Positions 51,252 to 61,089 of a stretch of 64,000 bases of DNA are shown one piece after another. Origin of the DNA: Epilithonimonas caeni DSM 17710 (GTDB taxonomy: Bacteria; Bacteroidota; Bacteroidia; Flavobacteriales; Weeksellaceae); the NCBI RefSeq assembly GCF_000426465.1, contig NZ_AUFK01000001.1, positions 1-64,000 of the forward strand. Reading direction: 5' to 3'. A model generated the notes under the pieces. The model worked only from the letters and a program-made list of their open reading frames with translations. It made no database searches and was not told the origin of the DNA. The position numbers were made by a program, and so were the translations under genes. Positions within the stretch are counted from its first letter, which is position 1; each line of letters begins with the position of its first letter.

Positions 51252-52679
51252 ATGAATTCCTACAAAAATCCATTGGAAGAGCGCTATTCCAGTGAAGAAA
51301 TGCTGTTTAATTTCTCGCATAACAACAAGTTCCGGAACTGGAGGAAGCTTTGGATCGCCCTTGCTGAGATCGAAAAAGACCTTGGACTGGACATTACAGA
51401 CGAGCAAATTGCAGAGCTGAAAGCCAACGTAGAAAATATCGATTACCAGATTGCAGCAGAATATGAGAAGAAATTCCGCCACGATGTGATGGCCCACGTT
51501 CACGCTTATGGTGATGTAGCGCCTTCAGCAAAAGGAATCATCCACTTGGGAGCAACTTCGGCATTTGTAGGAGACAATACGGATTTGATTCAGATCCGTG
51601 ACGGACTTTTAATTTTGAAGAAAAAGTTGGTCAACGTGATGAAAAATCTTTCTGATTTTGCCATTCAGTATAAAGATTTACCGACTTTAGGATTCACACA
51701 CTTCCAGCCAGCTCAGTTAACGACTGTCGGAAAAAGAGCGACACTTTGGTTACAGAGTTTAGTTCTTGACATCGAAGAGCTTGATTTCTTTCTGGAAACA
51801 CTACGATTCAGAGGTGTAAAAGGAACAACGGGAACTGCTGCAAGTTTTCTTGAGCTTTTCAATGGAGATTATTCTAAAGTCAAGCATTTGGATAAAGAAT
51901 TGTCAAAAAGATTCGGTTTCGAAAAGGTTTTCGGCGTTTCCGGACAGACTTATGACAGGAAAATTGATGCGAAAGTTGTTGCTTTATTAGGAAATATAGC
52001 TCAGTCAGCACATAAATTCACCAACGATCTACGTTTACTTCAAAATCTTAAAGAAATTGAAGAACCATTCGAAAAAAACCAGATCGGTTCATCTGCAATG
52101 GCCTACAAACGTAATCCAATGAGAAGCGAAAGAATCGGAGCATTAGCAAAATACGTCATGTCTTTGACGACAAGTTCTGCAATGGTAGCTTCAACACAGT
52201 GGTTTGAAAGAACATTGGACGATTCTGCAAACAAGAGATTGACTATTCCTCAGGCGTTTTTAGCGGTTGATGCAATTCTACTGATCTGGAACAACATCAT
52301 GAACGGAATCGTAGTTTATCCGAACAGGATCAACAAACATATCATGGAGGAATTGCCTTTCATGGCGACAGAATACATCATTATGGAGGAAGTGAAAGCT
52401 GGTGGCGACCGTCAGGAAATCCACGAAGTGATCAGGGTTCATTCTATGGAAGCTTCAAAAAAAGTGAAAGAAGAAGGCAAAGAAAATGATTTGATCGAAA
52501 GAATTTTAAATGATGATTCATTGAAATTAGATAAATCAAAATTAAAAGAAGTCCTGGATCCTAAAAACTTCATCGGTTTTGCACCTATTCAGACGGAGGA
52601 ATTCATAGCCAGTGAAGTTCAGCCGATTATTGATGCAAATCAGGACTTGGTTGGCCTGGAAGCTAACCTTAAAGTATAA
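51252..52679 (+). CDS. purB: Adenylosuccinate lyase
   Basis: A 475-aa cytoplasmic enzyme of the fumarase/aspartase superfamily. It catalyses two steps of purine synthesis: SAICAR to AICAR plus fumarate, and adenylosuccinate to AMP plus fumarate. Superfamily regions are visible: region 1 MAHVHAYGDVAPSAKGIIHLG, region 2 LGFTHFQPAQLTTVGKRA and the mobile catalytic-Ser signature GSSAMAYKRNPMRSERI. Full length with a normal start. purL lies about 1.2 kb downstream. Confidence 0.95.
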   Translation: MNSYKNPLEERYSSEEMLFNFSHNNKFRNWRKLWIALAEIEKDLGLDITDEQIAELKANVENIDYQIAAEYEKKFRHDVMAHVHAYGDVAPSAKGIIHLGATSAFVGDNTDLIQIRDGLLILKKKLVNVMKNLSDFAIQYKDLPTLGFTHFQPAQLTTVGKRATLWLQSLVLDIEELDFFLETLRFRGVKGTTGTAASFLELFNGDYSKVKHLDKELSKRFGFEKVFGVSGQTYDRKIDAKVVALLGNIAQSAHKFTNDLRLLQNLKEIEEPFEKNQIGSSAMAYKRNPMRSERIGALAKYVMSLTTSSAMVASTQWFERTLDDSANKRLTIPQAFLAVDAILLIWNNIMNGIVVYPNRINKHIMEELPFMATEYIIMEEVKAGGDRQEIHEVIRVHSMEASKKVKEEGKENDLIERILNDDSLKLDKSKLKEVLDPKNFIGFAPIQTEEFIASEVQPIIDANQDLVGLEANLKV

Positions 52680-52732
52680 TCAATGTGCGGTCTTTTGGGC
52701 TGCATTTTTTAATAAAAAACCAACCAATATCT

Positions 52733-53851
52733 ATGACAAGAACAATTATTTCGGTTTTATTGATTTTAACCTGTCTCATTTCAAAAGCTCAAGACAAAGT
52801 TAATTTTACCGAAAAATTCAAAAAAGAAAATCAGGGACAATATAAAATCGAAATCAACGAGGTTAAGGAATTGATCCATATCATGGCAGCCATTACAAAA
52901 TCCGGGTTGGAAAACGACGATATGGTACAGCAGCAGGGACAATATTACAAAGATGTTCTAACCCATTTCAAGCCTTATGAAAATGAAAAGATCATCAAGA
53001 CGTTTGATTCTTTGATGGTGACATCACTTTACAATTATATTTTTCTTACAGGAAATGGTATTTCTTATGATCTCAAAGGAAACAGATTGGTTAAAAACGA
53101 AATCTTCGATTTTCCTGCAACCGGTGTTTCAGGCATTAAAATCACTGAAAACCCAATTACGACTTATAAAAAAGAAATAGAAGATTTTGCAGTAAAGTCG
53201 AAGTTCAGAGAATTTTACAAAAAACAAAAACCGTATTATTCTCAAATCATATCCGATTACGAAAAAAAGGCAAACCTTGGTAAACAGTGGAAATGGCTGG
53301 AGAAAAATTTTAAAACCAAGATCAACAGCTACATCATTTTCTGTTCACCGCTTATCAACAGTTTGAATTATACGGGGGATTTTGACAACAACAATTTCAA
53401 ACTGATCTATATGGTTCTGCCACCACTCGATAACTTTGAAAAACTTTCGGAACTTCAAAACGAGCTGTTCAATACAAGAGTGATGTTTACAGAGATTGAC
53501 CACAATTATGTAAAAGCACCAAGTATCGCGAACAAAGAAGCTATTGATCAGTATTTTAAAGACCGGAAAATCTGGACAGACGAAAATACTGAAGGCATTT
53601 CTGCGTATCCAGATCCGGTAAAAGTTTTTGACGAATATATGACGTACGGCGTCTTTGTTTTGTTCTGTGAGGACAATTACGACCAAAAAAGTTTCCTTGA
53701 AACTAAACAGAGTGTCATCACTGTGATGAAAGAAAGAGGCTTTCCGAAAATGCAGGAATTCACCGACAAACTGCTGAAAGTTCGTGCAGAAAACCGTGAT
53801 AAGAAAATTGATGATTGGTATCCCGAATTTTTAAAACAATTCGCTGAATAA
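52733..53851 (+). CDS. DUF4932-like secreted protein
   Basis: A 372-aa exported protein; the signal peptide ends LISKAQ. Blocks such as NEVKELIHIMAAITKSGLEN, KSKFREFYKKQKPYYSQII and VMFTEIDHNYVKAPS resemble DUF4932 proteins of Bacteroidetes, which are zincin-like in part; a complete HExxH is not seen, so activity is doubtful. The ATG at 52733 was chosen over a GTG at 52685 because it gives a clean signal peptide. It sits between purB and purL but need not belong to purine synthesis. Confidence 0.6.
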   Translation: MTRTIISVLLILTCLISKAQDKVNFTEKFKKENQGQYKIEINEVKELIHIMAAITKSGLENDDMVQQQGQYYKDVLTHFKPYENEKIIKTFDSLMVTSLYNYIFLTGNGISYDLKGNRLVKNEIFDFPATGVSGIKITENPITTYKKEIEDFAVKSKFREFYKKQKPYYSQIISDYEKKANLGKQWKWLEKNFKTKINSYIIFCSPLINSLNYTGDFDNNNFKLIYMVLPPLDNFEKLSELQNELFNTRVMFTEIDHNYVKAPSIANKEAIDQYFKDRKIWTDENTEGISAYPDPVKVFDEYMTYGVFVLFCEDNYDQKSFLETKQSVITVMKERGFPKMQEFTDKLLKVRAENRDKKIDDWYPEFLKQFAE

Positions 53852-53902
53852 AAAAATAAATCTAATAAAATCCTGAACTTCGGTTCCTGAATCTAATATA
53901 AA

Positions 53903-56900
53903 ATGAACAAAAGAATTTTCGTAGAAAAAAGAGGAATTTTCGATGTTGAAAGTCCAAAAATTTTTGATGAAGTAAAAGCAGTGGTGCCGTCTATCCAAAG
54001 CGTAAAGGTGTATAACATTTACGATATTTTTGGATTAAATGATGGTGAATTCGAAAAAGTAGTAAACAGCACTTTCGTAGATCCGGTTACTGATATTTTA
54101 ATCGAAGAAAACCCTGCGCAGGGAATTCATTTCGCATTAGAATTTTTACCGGGACAATATGATCAGCGTGCTGATTCTGCGCAACAATGTATCGCTTTAC
54201 TTACTGAAAATGAGAAGTCTAAAGTAAGAAGTGGTAAATTGATTGAATTTGAAGGTGTTTCCAAATCTGATTTGGCTAAAATCAAAGACCTTTTAATCAA
54301 TAAAGTAGAATCTCAGGAAAAAGATTTAACCATTTTGGATATTCCTGCGGATGAAACGCCTTCAAAAGTAATTGTTCACGAAAATTTTAATTCGTTTAAT
54401 TCGGATGAATTAGAGCAATTTTATAATACTCATGGTTTTGCTTTAGGTTTGGATGATTTGAAATTTATTCAGGAGTATTTTAAATCTGAACAGAGAAATC
54501 CTACGGAAACAGAGCTTAAAGTTTTAGACACCTATTGGAGTGACCACTGTCGCCACACAACTTTTGAAACAGAATTGTCAAATATTGAATTTGAAGGACA
54601 GTTTAAACATATATTGGAAACCATTTTCAATGATTATATCGAAAAAAGAAAATTCTTAGGACGCGAATTGAAACCGATTTCCTTGATGGATTTGGCGACA
54701 GTTTGCGGAAGATATTTCCACAAAACAGGTAATTTGGAGAATCTTGTGGTTTCTGATGAAATCAATGCTTGTACGATCCAAATCGAAGCGGAATACGATG
54801 GTAAAAAAGAACCGTGGTATTTATTATTCAAAAATGAAACGCACAATCACCCGACAGAAATTGAACCTTTCGGTGGAGCTTCGACGTGTTTAGGAGGTGC
54901 AATCAGAGATCCTTTGTCTGGACGTTCTTTCGTTTTCCAGGCGATGAGGTTAACAGGAGCAGCCGATGTGTTGGAATCTATTGACAAAACTTTACCGGGG
55001 AAATTGCCTCAAAAAACAATCACAAAGCAGGCTGCAAACGGGTATTCTTCTTACGGTAACCAAATCGGTTTAGCAACAACGATGGTTTCTGAAATCTATG
55101 ATGAAGGTTATAAAGCTAAAAGAATGGAAGTAGGTTTCGTTGCCGGAGCGGTTCCTGTGGATTGGGTAAGACGTGAAAAACCTGAAGCTGGTGATTCTAT
55201 CATTATTTTAGGTGGTGCAACAGGTCGTGACGGTGTTGGTGGAGCAAGCGGAAGTTCAAAAGAACAGGACGAAACTTCTATCCACACGATGAGTTCTGAA
55301 GTTCAGAAAGGAAATGCCGTTGAAGAAAGAAAAATCCAGAGATTGTTCAGAAATCCTGAAGTAACGAGATTGATTAAAAAATCAAACGATTTCGGAGCAG
55401 GTGGTGTTTCTGTAGCGATCGGTGAAATTGCTGATTCTTTGGAAGTTAATCTAGATGTTTTACCTTTAAAATATGAAGGTCTGAACGGAACCGAACTGGC
55501 TATTTCTGAATCTCAGGAAAGAATGGCAGTTGTGGTTGAACCAAAAGATAAAGAAAAATTCATTAAATTCTGTGAAGCTGAAAATATTGTAGCTGTTGAA
55601 GTTGCAAAAGTAACGGATTCCGGAAGAATGCAGATGTTCTGGAAAGGTGATAAAATTGTTGACCTTTCAAGGGAGTTTTTAAATACAAATGGCTGTTCAA
55701 AAAGTCAGGAAGTGAAAATTACTTATCTTAATGAGGTAAAAGAAGAAATTCCATCATTCAATGAAGAGAATTTCTTAAAAATATTAAGTGATAAAAATGT
55801 AGCTTCTCAAAAAGGTTTGTTGGAAATGTTCGATTCATCGATCGGTGCGACGACTGTTGCGATGCCTTTAGGTGGGAAATATCAACAGACTTTGATGGAA
55901 GGAAGCGTTCAGACACTGCCAATTATCGGGGCAAAAAATATTGAGACGGTTTCGTTGGCGAGTTGGGGATTCGATGCAGAGATTTCTAAGCAGAATTCTT
56001 TGCTGGGAGCTTCTTATGCTGTAGTTGAAAGTGTTGCGAAAATCGTTGCGATGGGTGGCGATTACAAAAATATCAGATTCAGTTTCCAGGAATATTTTGA
56101 GAAATTGGGTCAAAATCCTGAGAAATGGGGTAAACCTTTGGCTTCTTTGTTAGGAGCTTATGATGCTCAGATTAATTTCGGTTTAGCTGCCATCGGAGGA
56201 AAAGATTCAATGAGTGGAACATATCAGGATTTGAATGTTCCGCCAACGTTGATTTCTTTCGCTTGTGCAAACGGAGAAAAGAAAAATATTATCTCTCCGG
56301 AATTTAAACAGGCAGGAAATAAAATCTATTTCTTTAATCATACCGCTCAGGAAAACGGACTTCCAAATTACGACAAACTTAAAGCGATTTATGAATTCAT
56401 CTTTGAGAATATCAAGGCTGGCAAAATCGTTTCTGTAAAGACAGTTAAAGAAGGCGGTATTGCGGTTGCATTGGCAAAAATGAGTTTCGGAAACAGATTA
56501 GGTGTTGATGTAAATATTGCTGATGAGAATGTTTTATTAACAAAAAATATTGGAAGTATTGTCATTGAATCAAGCAAAGAATTAAGCAATGTAGAACTTC
56601 AATTAATTGGTGAAGTCAATAATTCGGATACTCTGAAAATCAATAAATTTAGTTTTAAAATCGAAAAATTACTTGAAGCTAATACAAGAACATTTGAAAA
56701 TCTTTTCCCAACCGTTGAAAAAGAGAAAATAATTGTTGAATTGGATGAGAAATTAAACTCGATCAACCCAAGAAATATCATCATCAAAAAACACGGAATC
56801 GCTCAGCCAAAAGTATTTGCTCCAGTTTTCCCAGGAACAAATTGCGAGTATGATACGCTGAATTCATTCCAAAAAGAAGGCGCAATCGTCAACAGTTTGC

Positions 56901-57595
56901 CTTTGATCAATATCAATCATCAGTTGCTTGATGAAAGCATTGATGCTTGGGTTGAAGAAATCAAAACGTCCCAGATTTTGGCATTCTCCGGAGGGTTTTC
57001 CGCAGGTGACGAGCCGGACGGTTCTGCAAAATTTATTGTCAACGTTTTGAAAAACGAAAAGATGAGAAATGCGGTTCATGAGTTATTGGATAGAGACGGA
57101 ATGATCATCGGTATCTGTAACGGTTTCCAGGCGTTGGTAAAATCAGGATTGCTGCCTTACGGAAGAATCAAGGATCTGGATGAAAATTCTCCGACTCTAG
57201 CTCACAATGCCATCAGAAGACATATTTCTCAGATGGTGAATGTAAAAGTTGTAAATGACGAATCGCCTTGGTTAAAAGGAATGAAGAATCAGGTGTTCAC
57301 AATTCCGATTTCTCACGGTGAAGGTCGTTTCATGGCTTCGGAAGCGGAAATCCAGAAGCTGTATGAAAACGGACAAATCGCAACACAATATCTGGATTTA
57401 GAAGGAAATATTGCTCACGGAATGCCGTTCAATCCAAATAATTCATTGTTCGGAATTGAAGGTGTGACCAGTCCAGATGGAAAAATATTCGGTAGAATGG
57501 GACACCCGGAACGTTTTGCAGAAGGATTAATGAAAAATATTCCAACCGCAAATTATCACAATATCTTTAAAAACGGAGTGGAATACTTCAAATAA
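53903..57595 (+). CDS. purL: Phosphoribosylformylglycinamidine synthase (single-chain)
   Basis: A 1230-aa cytoplasmic enzyme making FGAM from FGAR, glutamine and ATP. It is the large fused form: N-terminal PurS-like region, linker with TYWSDHCRHTTFETEL, synthetase halves with NETHNHPTEIEPFGGASTCLG and GGKDSMSGTY, and a C-terminal class I glutaminase domain with PVFPGTNCEYDT, nucleophile Cys in GICNGFQALV and the His/Glu in GHPERF. The length is slightly short of proteobacterial PurL but all domains are present. A strong terminator follows. Confidence 0.95.
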   Translation: MNKRIFVEKRGIFDVESPKIFDEVKAVVPSIQSVKVYNIYDIFGLNDGEFEKVVNSTFVDPVTDILIEENPAQGIHFALEFLPGQYDQRADSAQQCIALLTENEKSKVRSGKLIEFEGVSKSDLAKIKDLLINKVESQEKDLTILDIPADETPSKVIVHENFNSFNSDELEQFYNTHGFALGLDDLKFIQEYFKSEQRNPTETELKVLDTYWSDHCRHTTFETELSNIEFEGQFKHILETIFNDYIEKRKFLGRELKPISLMDLATVCGRYFHKTGNLENLVVSDEINACTIQIEAEYDGKKEPWYLLFKNETHNHPTEIEPFGGASTCLGGAIRDPLSGRSFVFQAMRLTGAADVLESIDKTLPGKLPQKTITKQAANGYSSYGNQIGLATTMVSEIYDEGYKAKRMEVGFVAGAVPVDWVRREKPEAGDSIIILGGATGRDGVGGASGSSKEQDETSIHTMSSEVQKGNAVEERKIQRLFRNPEVTRLIKKSNDFGAGGVSVAIGEIADSLEVNLDVLPLKYEGLNGTELAISESQERMAVVVEPKDKEKFIKFCEAENIVAVEVAKVTDSGRMQMFWKGDKIVDLSREFLNTNGCSKSQEVKITYLNEVKEEIPSFNEENFLKILSDKNVASQKGLLEMFDSSIGATTVAMPLGGKYQQTLMEGSVQTLPIIGAKNIETVSLASWGFDAEISKQNSLLGASYAVVESVAKIVAMGGDYKNIRFSFQEYFEKLGQNPEKWGKPLASLLGAYDAQINFGLAAIGGKDSMSGTYQDLNVPPTLISFACANGEKKNIISPEFKQAGNKIYFFNHTAQENGLPNYDKLKAIYEFIFENIKAGKIVSVKTVKEGGIAVALAKMSFGNRLGVDVNIADENVLLTKNIGSIVIESSKELSNVELQLIGEVNNSDTLKINKFSFKIEKLLEANTRTFENLFPTVEKEKIIVELDEKLNSINPRNIIIKKHGIAQPKVFAPVFPGTNCEYDTLNSFQKEGAIVNSLPLININHQLLDESIDAWVEEIKTSQILAFSGGFSAGDEPDGSAKFIVNVLKNEKMRNAVHELLDRDGMIIGICNGFQALVKSGLLPYGRIKDLDENSPTLAHNAIRRHISQMVNVKVVNDESPWLKGMKNQVFTIPISHGEGRFMASEAEIQKLYENGQIATQYLDLEGNIAHGMPFNPNNSLFGIEGVTSPDGKIFGRMGHPERFAEGLMKNIPTANYHNIFKNGVEYFK

Positions 57596-57621
57596 GATTT
57601 CAGCTTTTAACAATTAAATAA

Positions 57622-57655
57622 AAAAATGACCGCTATTAAAATGGCGGTCATTTTT
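57622..57655 (+). terminator. Rho-independent terminator of purL
   Basis: A 12-bp perfect stem, AAAAATGACCGC (57622-57633) / GCGGTCATTTTT (57644-57655), with a 10-nt loop, 26 bases after the purL stop. Confidence 0.88.
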
Positions 57656-57724
57656 ATTTGACAAATTGCAACATTTTTTCAATTCCTGAATCTTAATAAT
57701 AGCAAGCCCATCAAAAACTATTAT

Positions 57725-58561
57725 ATGAAACTTAAACAATTATTAAGCTTATCTGCATTTATCAGTTCCATTGCAATATTTTCACAATCGTATAAAATCA
57801 TCTACGATTTTAAATGGAAAACAGAAGAACAATCAAAAGATTATAATTCGGAATTAACTGTTCTTTTAAAAAATGACGAGAACTCTTACTTCGAAGCTTT
57901 AGCGAAATTTAAGTATGACTCCATAAAAACCAAGCTTGTAGATGAAGGAAGCAGAAGTTTTCCAAGCCCGAAGGTACAATGGAAATTACAACCTTTGATT
58001 TTTAAGGATTTGAGATCTCAGACTACAATTACCGAAGAAAACTTTTTCGACAAAGTATATTTGACAACTTACACCTGTAAACCAATTTGGAAAATCCAGC
58101 AGGAAAAAGGCAAACTATTCAATTATAATATTCAGAAAGCTGAAACGTATTTTGGAGGCAGAAAATGGATCGCATGGTTCACCAATGAAATTCCAATTAG
58201 CGATGGACCTTACAAATTTTTTGGATTGCCCGGACTTATTCTTAAAATATCTGATTCTGAAGAGAATTTTATTTTCGAAATCAAAGGGCTTACAAAAGAA
58301 CAATATAATATTGAAGGACGTAATGCTTACGACACCAAAGTAAACCTTACACCTAAAAAATGGGAAGCATTTTGGAGCAAATACCAAAAAGACCCATCGA
58401 TGATTTTTGCTAATCTCAATTCTCCTAATAATACTTTTACTTACGTCTATCACGGCATCAATGTAGACAGCAAAGAAGCCAAAGAGATGTACAACAAGAC
58501 CGAAAAAGAAAAAATCGATATTTTTAAAATCCCTATTGAAACCAAATCTTGTGAAAAATAA
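57725..58561 (+). CDS. GLPGLI-family protein
   Basis: A 278-aa exported protein; the signal peptide ends AIFSQ (residue 21). It contains the naming motif within GPYKFFGLPGLILKI (about residues 161-175), preceded by the conserved PIWKIQQEKG and KAWFTNEIPISDG-like block. GLPGLI proteins are a Bacteroidetes family often found near TonB receptors or peptidases; the function is not known. Here it stands alone after purL. A TGCAAC (57667-57672) upstream resembles an ECF -35 element but a matching CGTC box is not clear. Confidence 0.85.
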   Translation: MKLKQLLSLSAFISSIAIFSQSYKIIYDFKWKTEEQSKDYNSELTVLLKNDENSYFEALAKFKYDSIKTKLVDEGSRSFPSPKVQWKLQPLIFKDLRSQTTITEENFFDKVYLTTYTCKPIWKIQQEKGKLFNYNIQKAETYFGGRKWIAWFTNEIPISDGPYKFFGLPGLILKISDSEENFIFEIKGLTKEQYNIEGRNAYDTKVNLTPKKWEAFWSKYQKDPSMIFANLNSPNNTFTYVYHGINVDSKEAKEMYNKTEKEKIDIFKIPIETKSCEK

Positions 58562-58684
58562 TAGATGAAAGAAAATAGAGCAAAGATAAAGACTTACGAT
58601 CAGTCGTTAATATCCACAAAATACATCTTTAATTATTTTACATTACTTAATTAAAAAAAATAATCAGAGAAAAAATAGAAAAAC

Positions 58685-58712
58685 TGCAACATTTGTAATT
58701 GGTTTGCGTCTA
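58685..58712 (+). promoter_or_regulatory. ECF-sigma-type promoter of the sigma operon
   Basis: TGCAAC (58685-58690) and CGTCTA (58707-58712) with a 16-bp spacer follow the AAC / CGTC pattern of ECF-dependent promoters, suggesting the sigma factor activates its own operon. Confidence 0.65.
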
Positions 58713-58744
58713 TTATATAGAACCGGAAAAAAACGAATAACTTT

Positions 58745-59326
58745 TTGAAGACAAGAACAGAAAATATCAGTGACAAAGAATTGTTGGAACGGTGCAGTTC
58801 CGGGGACAATTCGGGGTATTCTCTACTCTATCATCGTTATTCTAAAGCTGTTTTCAATTCCATCTATCGTATTGTAAATGACAGAGAAGATGCGGAGGAT
58901 ATTCTTCAGGAAGTTTTTTTGAAAGCGTTTTCTGAGATCAAATCCCTGAAAAATGTAGATAGTTTCGGAGGTTGGATCAAGCGAATCGCCATCAATCAAT
59001 CGCTAAATTATCTTCGAAAGAATAAAATCTATTTTACAGAAATTGAAGATGATAAAATATTGGACATAGAAGATGACGAGTTGGAAGCAAAATTGGCTAT
59101 GGAATCTCGTGTAAAAGAGCTTCAGAATATTATCGCTGAATTTCCTTTGCAGACCAGAACGATCGTCAATCTTTATTTATTCGAGGAAATGCCGCAGGAA
59201 GAAATAGCAAGGATTTTAAATATACCGCACGGAACCGTAAGAAGTTATTATCACCGTGCTAAAAAGAAAATTTTTGACAAATTAAACCCAAAACAACACA
59301 ATGAAATCGCCATTAACCAAAAATGA
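58745..59326 (+). CDS. ECF RNA polymerase sigma factor, TTG start
   Basis: A 193-aa ECF sigma-70 factor. Region 2 (about residues 25-95) has GYSLLYHRYSKAVFNSIYRI, the DREDAEDILQEVFLKAF core-binding segment and GWIKRIAINQSLNYLRK. Region 4 (about 125-185) has PLQTRTIVNLYLFEEMPQEE and the recognition helix IARILNIPHGTVRSYYHRAKK. No in-frame ATG exists between the upstream stop and the first conserved residues, so TTG at 58745 is the likely start. It heads an operon with a membrane protein of anti-sigma layout and two beta-ladder proteins. Confidence 0.9.
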   Translation: MKTRTENISDKELLERCSSGDNSGYSLLYHRYSKAVFNSIYRIVNDREDAEDILQEVFLKAFSEIKSLKNVDSFGGWIKRIAINQSLNYLRKNKIYFTEIEDDKILDIEDDELEAKLAMESRVKELQNIIAEFPLQTRTIVNLYLFEEMPQEEIARILNIPHGTVRSYYHRAKKKIFDKLNPKQHNEIAINQK

Positions 59327-59391
59327 TTACACAAAAACCTATAAGATAGGGCGATAACATATGACCTTTAAAAAACAATAAGTATCTGCAT

Positions 59392-60240
59392 ATGAAAGAT
59401 TCGCTTAAAAAATATATCAACGACCATCGAGATGAATTTGACAATCTCGAAGTTCCTGACGAAATGTTTGACAAAATAATGTCCAAGCTGGATAGCTCTA
59501 CTCCATCTATTGGGAAAACACGTTCGATATTTTCATTGAAAAATTGGGCAATCGCTGCTTCTGTTGTAGTTATTTTAAGCTTAGGTATCTTTAATTTATG
59601 GCAAGAAAAAGAAATCGATAATACAGTTTTAGCAACAAAGCAAATTCCGAAAAAAGAAGATGAAATTCTAACTGATACTTCAATTCCTAAAAATGGATTA
59701 GAAACAATAAAAAAACAGCCTGAAATAAAACAAAACGATAAAAAAATCCTTGCACATAACAGTTCTGATTATCCAAAACAATCAATAGACAATCAAACTT
59801 TTGCTGAGGAGAATTACAATACTGAAGATGAAAATCATTCTGACAAAGCCAACGCCATAGAATTGATGAATAATGAATTTTCCGCAAGTTCCAGATTACA
59901 AGGGATTACTTTGGTCAGGAATTTATCCAATTATGATTCAAAAATAATTGATCTACTTTCTGAGAAAGCTATCTCAGATGAAAATACCAATGTAAGATTG
60001 GCCGCTGTCTCAGCTTTGGAAATACAAAGACGGAATCCGGTTGTAATAGATAGGATTCAACAAATTTTTATTCAACAAAATGACCCGATGGTACAGAAAG
60101 AATTGATTACCTTTTTGGCAGAAAAGCAATCATCGGAGTTGAGCCCAGAAGTTAACACAAGACTTTTGATACTCGCTCAAGACCCTACAACAGTAGATTT
60201 TGTGAAAGACGAAGCCTATGCTGTTCTAATGAAATATTAA
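59392..60240 (+). CDS. Membrane-anchored anti-sigma-like protein with HEAT repeats
   Basis: A 282-aa protein. A short cytoplasmic N-terminus (about residues 1-48) with KKYINDHRDEFDNLEVPDEM could hold the sigma factor. A single membrane segment follows (NWAIAASVVVILSLGIFNLW, about 50-68), then a low-complexity Lys/Asn/Glu linker, and a C-terminal helical part with HEAT-like repeats (NTNVRLAAVSALEIQRRNP, NDPMVQKELITFLAE). Topology and position right after the sigma gene fit an anti-sigma factor, but no zinc-binding anti-sigma motif is present, so the role is inferred. Confidence 0.75.
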   Translation: MKDSLKKYINDHRDEFDNLEVPDEMFDKIMSKLDSSTPSIGKTRSIFSLKNWAIAASVVVILSLGIFNLWQEKEIDNTVLATKQIPKKEDEILTDTSIPKNGLETIKKQPEIKQNDKKILAHNSSDYPKQSIDNQTFAEENYNTEDENHSDKANAIELMNNEFSASSRLQGITLVRNLSNYDSKIIDLLSEKAISDENTNVRLAAVSALEIQRRNPVVIDRIQQIFIQQNDPMVQKELITFLAEKQSSELSPEVNTRLLILAQDPTTVDFVKDEAYAVLMKY

Positions 60241-60285
60241 AGCTTTTATATAAATAACTTATTAATTATTAACAAATTAAATACA

Positions 60286-61089
60286 ATGAAAAAGATATAT
60301 TTGATCATGTTTGCTTTGATGACAGTTTCCTTCCAGGCGCAGGAAAACCCAACTCAAGCAACTACAACAAAAGAAAACCCAAAGACATACAAAGTCAATA
60401 AAAACAAAGGAAAATTATTAATCAATCTTGGAAAAGTAACGGTTGAAGGTTACAAAGGAAATGAGATCATTTTCTCCTTGGAAGGTAAAACGCCTGCGGA
60501 AGACAAACGCGCAGAAGGACTGCAGGCAGTCAATGCTTTAGGACTTATAGACAACACCGGACTCGGAATCAATGTTTCTGAAAAAGACGGCATTTTGGAA
60601 GTTAATCCATTGAAAAAAATCTCGTCTCCATCCATAAAAATATTAGTTCCGGAGAATGTGATTGTTTCCTTCAAGCATCAGTCCCAATATGGAGGAAATG
60701 TTGTTTTCAGAAATATGCAAAATGAGATTGAGATCGCCTCCACTTACAACAATGTTCAGTTAGAAAATATTACCGGACCCGCAACGGTGAAATCTATCTA
60801 TGGAAATATAGAAGCAGTTTTCAGCCAAAATGTGAAAGGTCCTTTATCCATTATTTCGGTTTATGGACATACAGATGTCAGCCTCCCAAAATCGGTAAAA
60901 GCCAACCTTAAAGCGACAACTTCGTATGGTGAAATCTATATTTCTCCGGATTTTAAAATTGAGCAAGAGAAGAAAACAGACGATGATTTAATCCGTTTTG
61001 GTAATGACCTTGTCGGAAAAGTGAATGGCGGTGGAACGGATGTAGAAGTTCGTTCAGATTACAGTAAAATTTATTTGAGAGCAAAATGA
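60286..61089 (+). CDS. Exported beta-ladder protein (DUF4097-like), first copy
   Basis: A 267-aa protein with a signal peptide ending VSFQAQ (residue 19). From about residue 130 a Tyr-based motif recurs every 18-21 residues: SQYGGNVVF, STYNNVQL, SIYGNIEAVF, SVYGHTDVSL, TSYGEIYIS and finally SDYSKIYLRAK. This regular ladder is typical of DUF4097/adhesin-like beta-helices. It overlaps the next, related gene by four bases. A role in envelope sensing or surface structure is likely given the ECF operon, but is not proved. Confidence 0.78.
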   Translation: MKKIYLIMFALMTVSFQAQENPTQATTTKENPKTYKVNKNKGKLLINLGKVTVEGYKGNEIIFSLEGKTPAEDKRAEGLQAVNALGLIDNTGLGINVSEKDGILEVNPLKKISSPSIKILVPENVIVSFKHQSQYGGNVVFRNMQNEIEIASTYNNVQLENITGPATVKSIYGNIEAVFSQNVKGPLSIISVYGHTDVSLPKSVKANLKATTSYGEIYISPDFKIEQEKKTDDDLIRFGNDLVGKVNGGGTDVEVRSDYSKIYLRAK

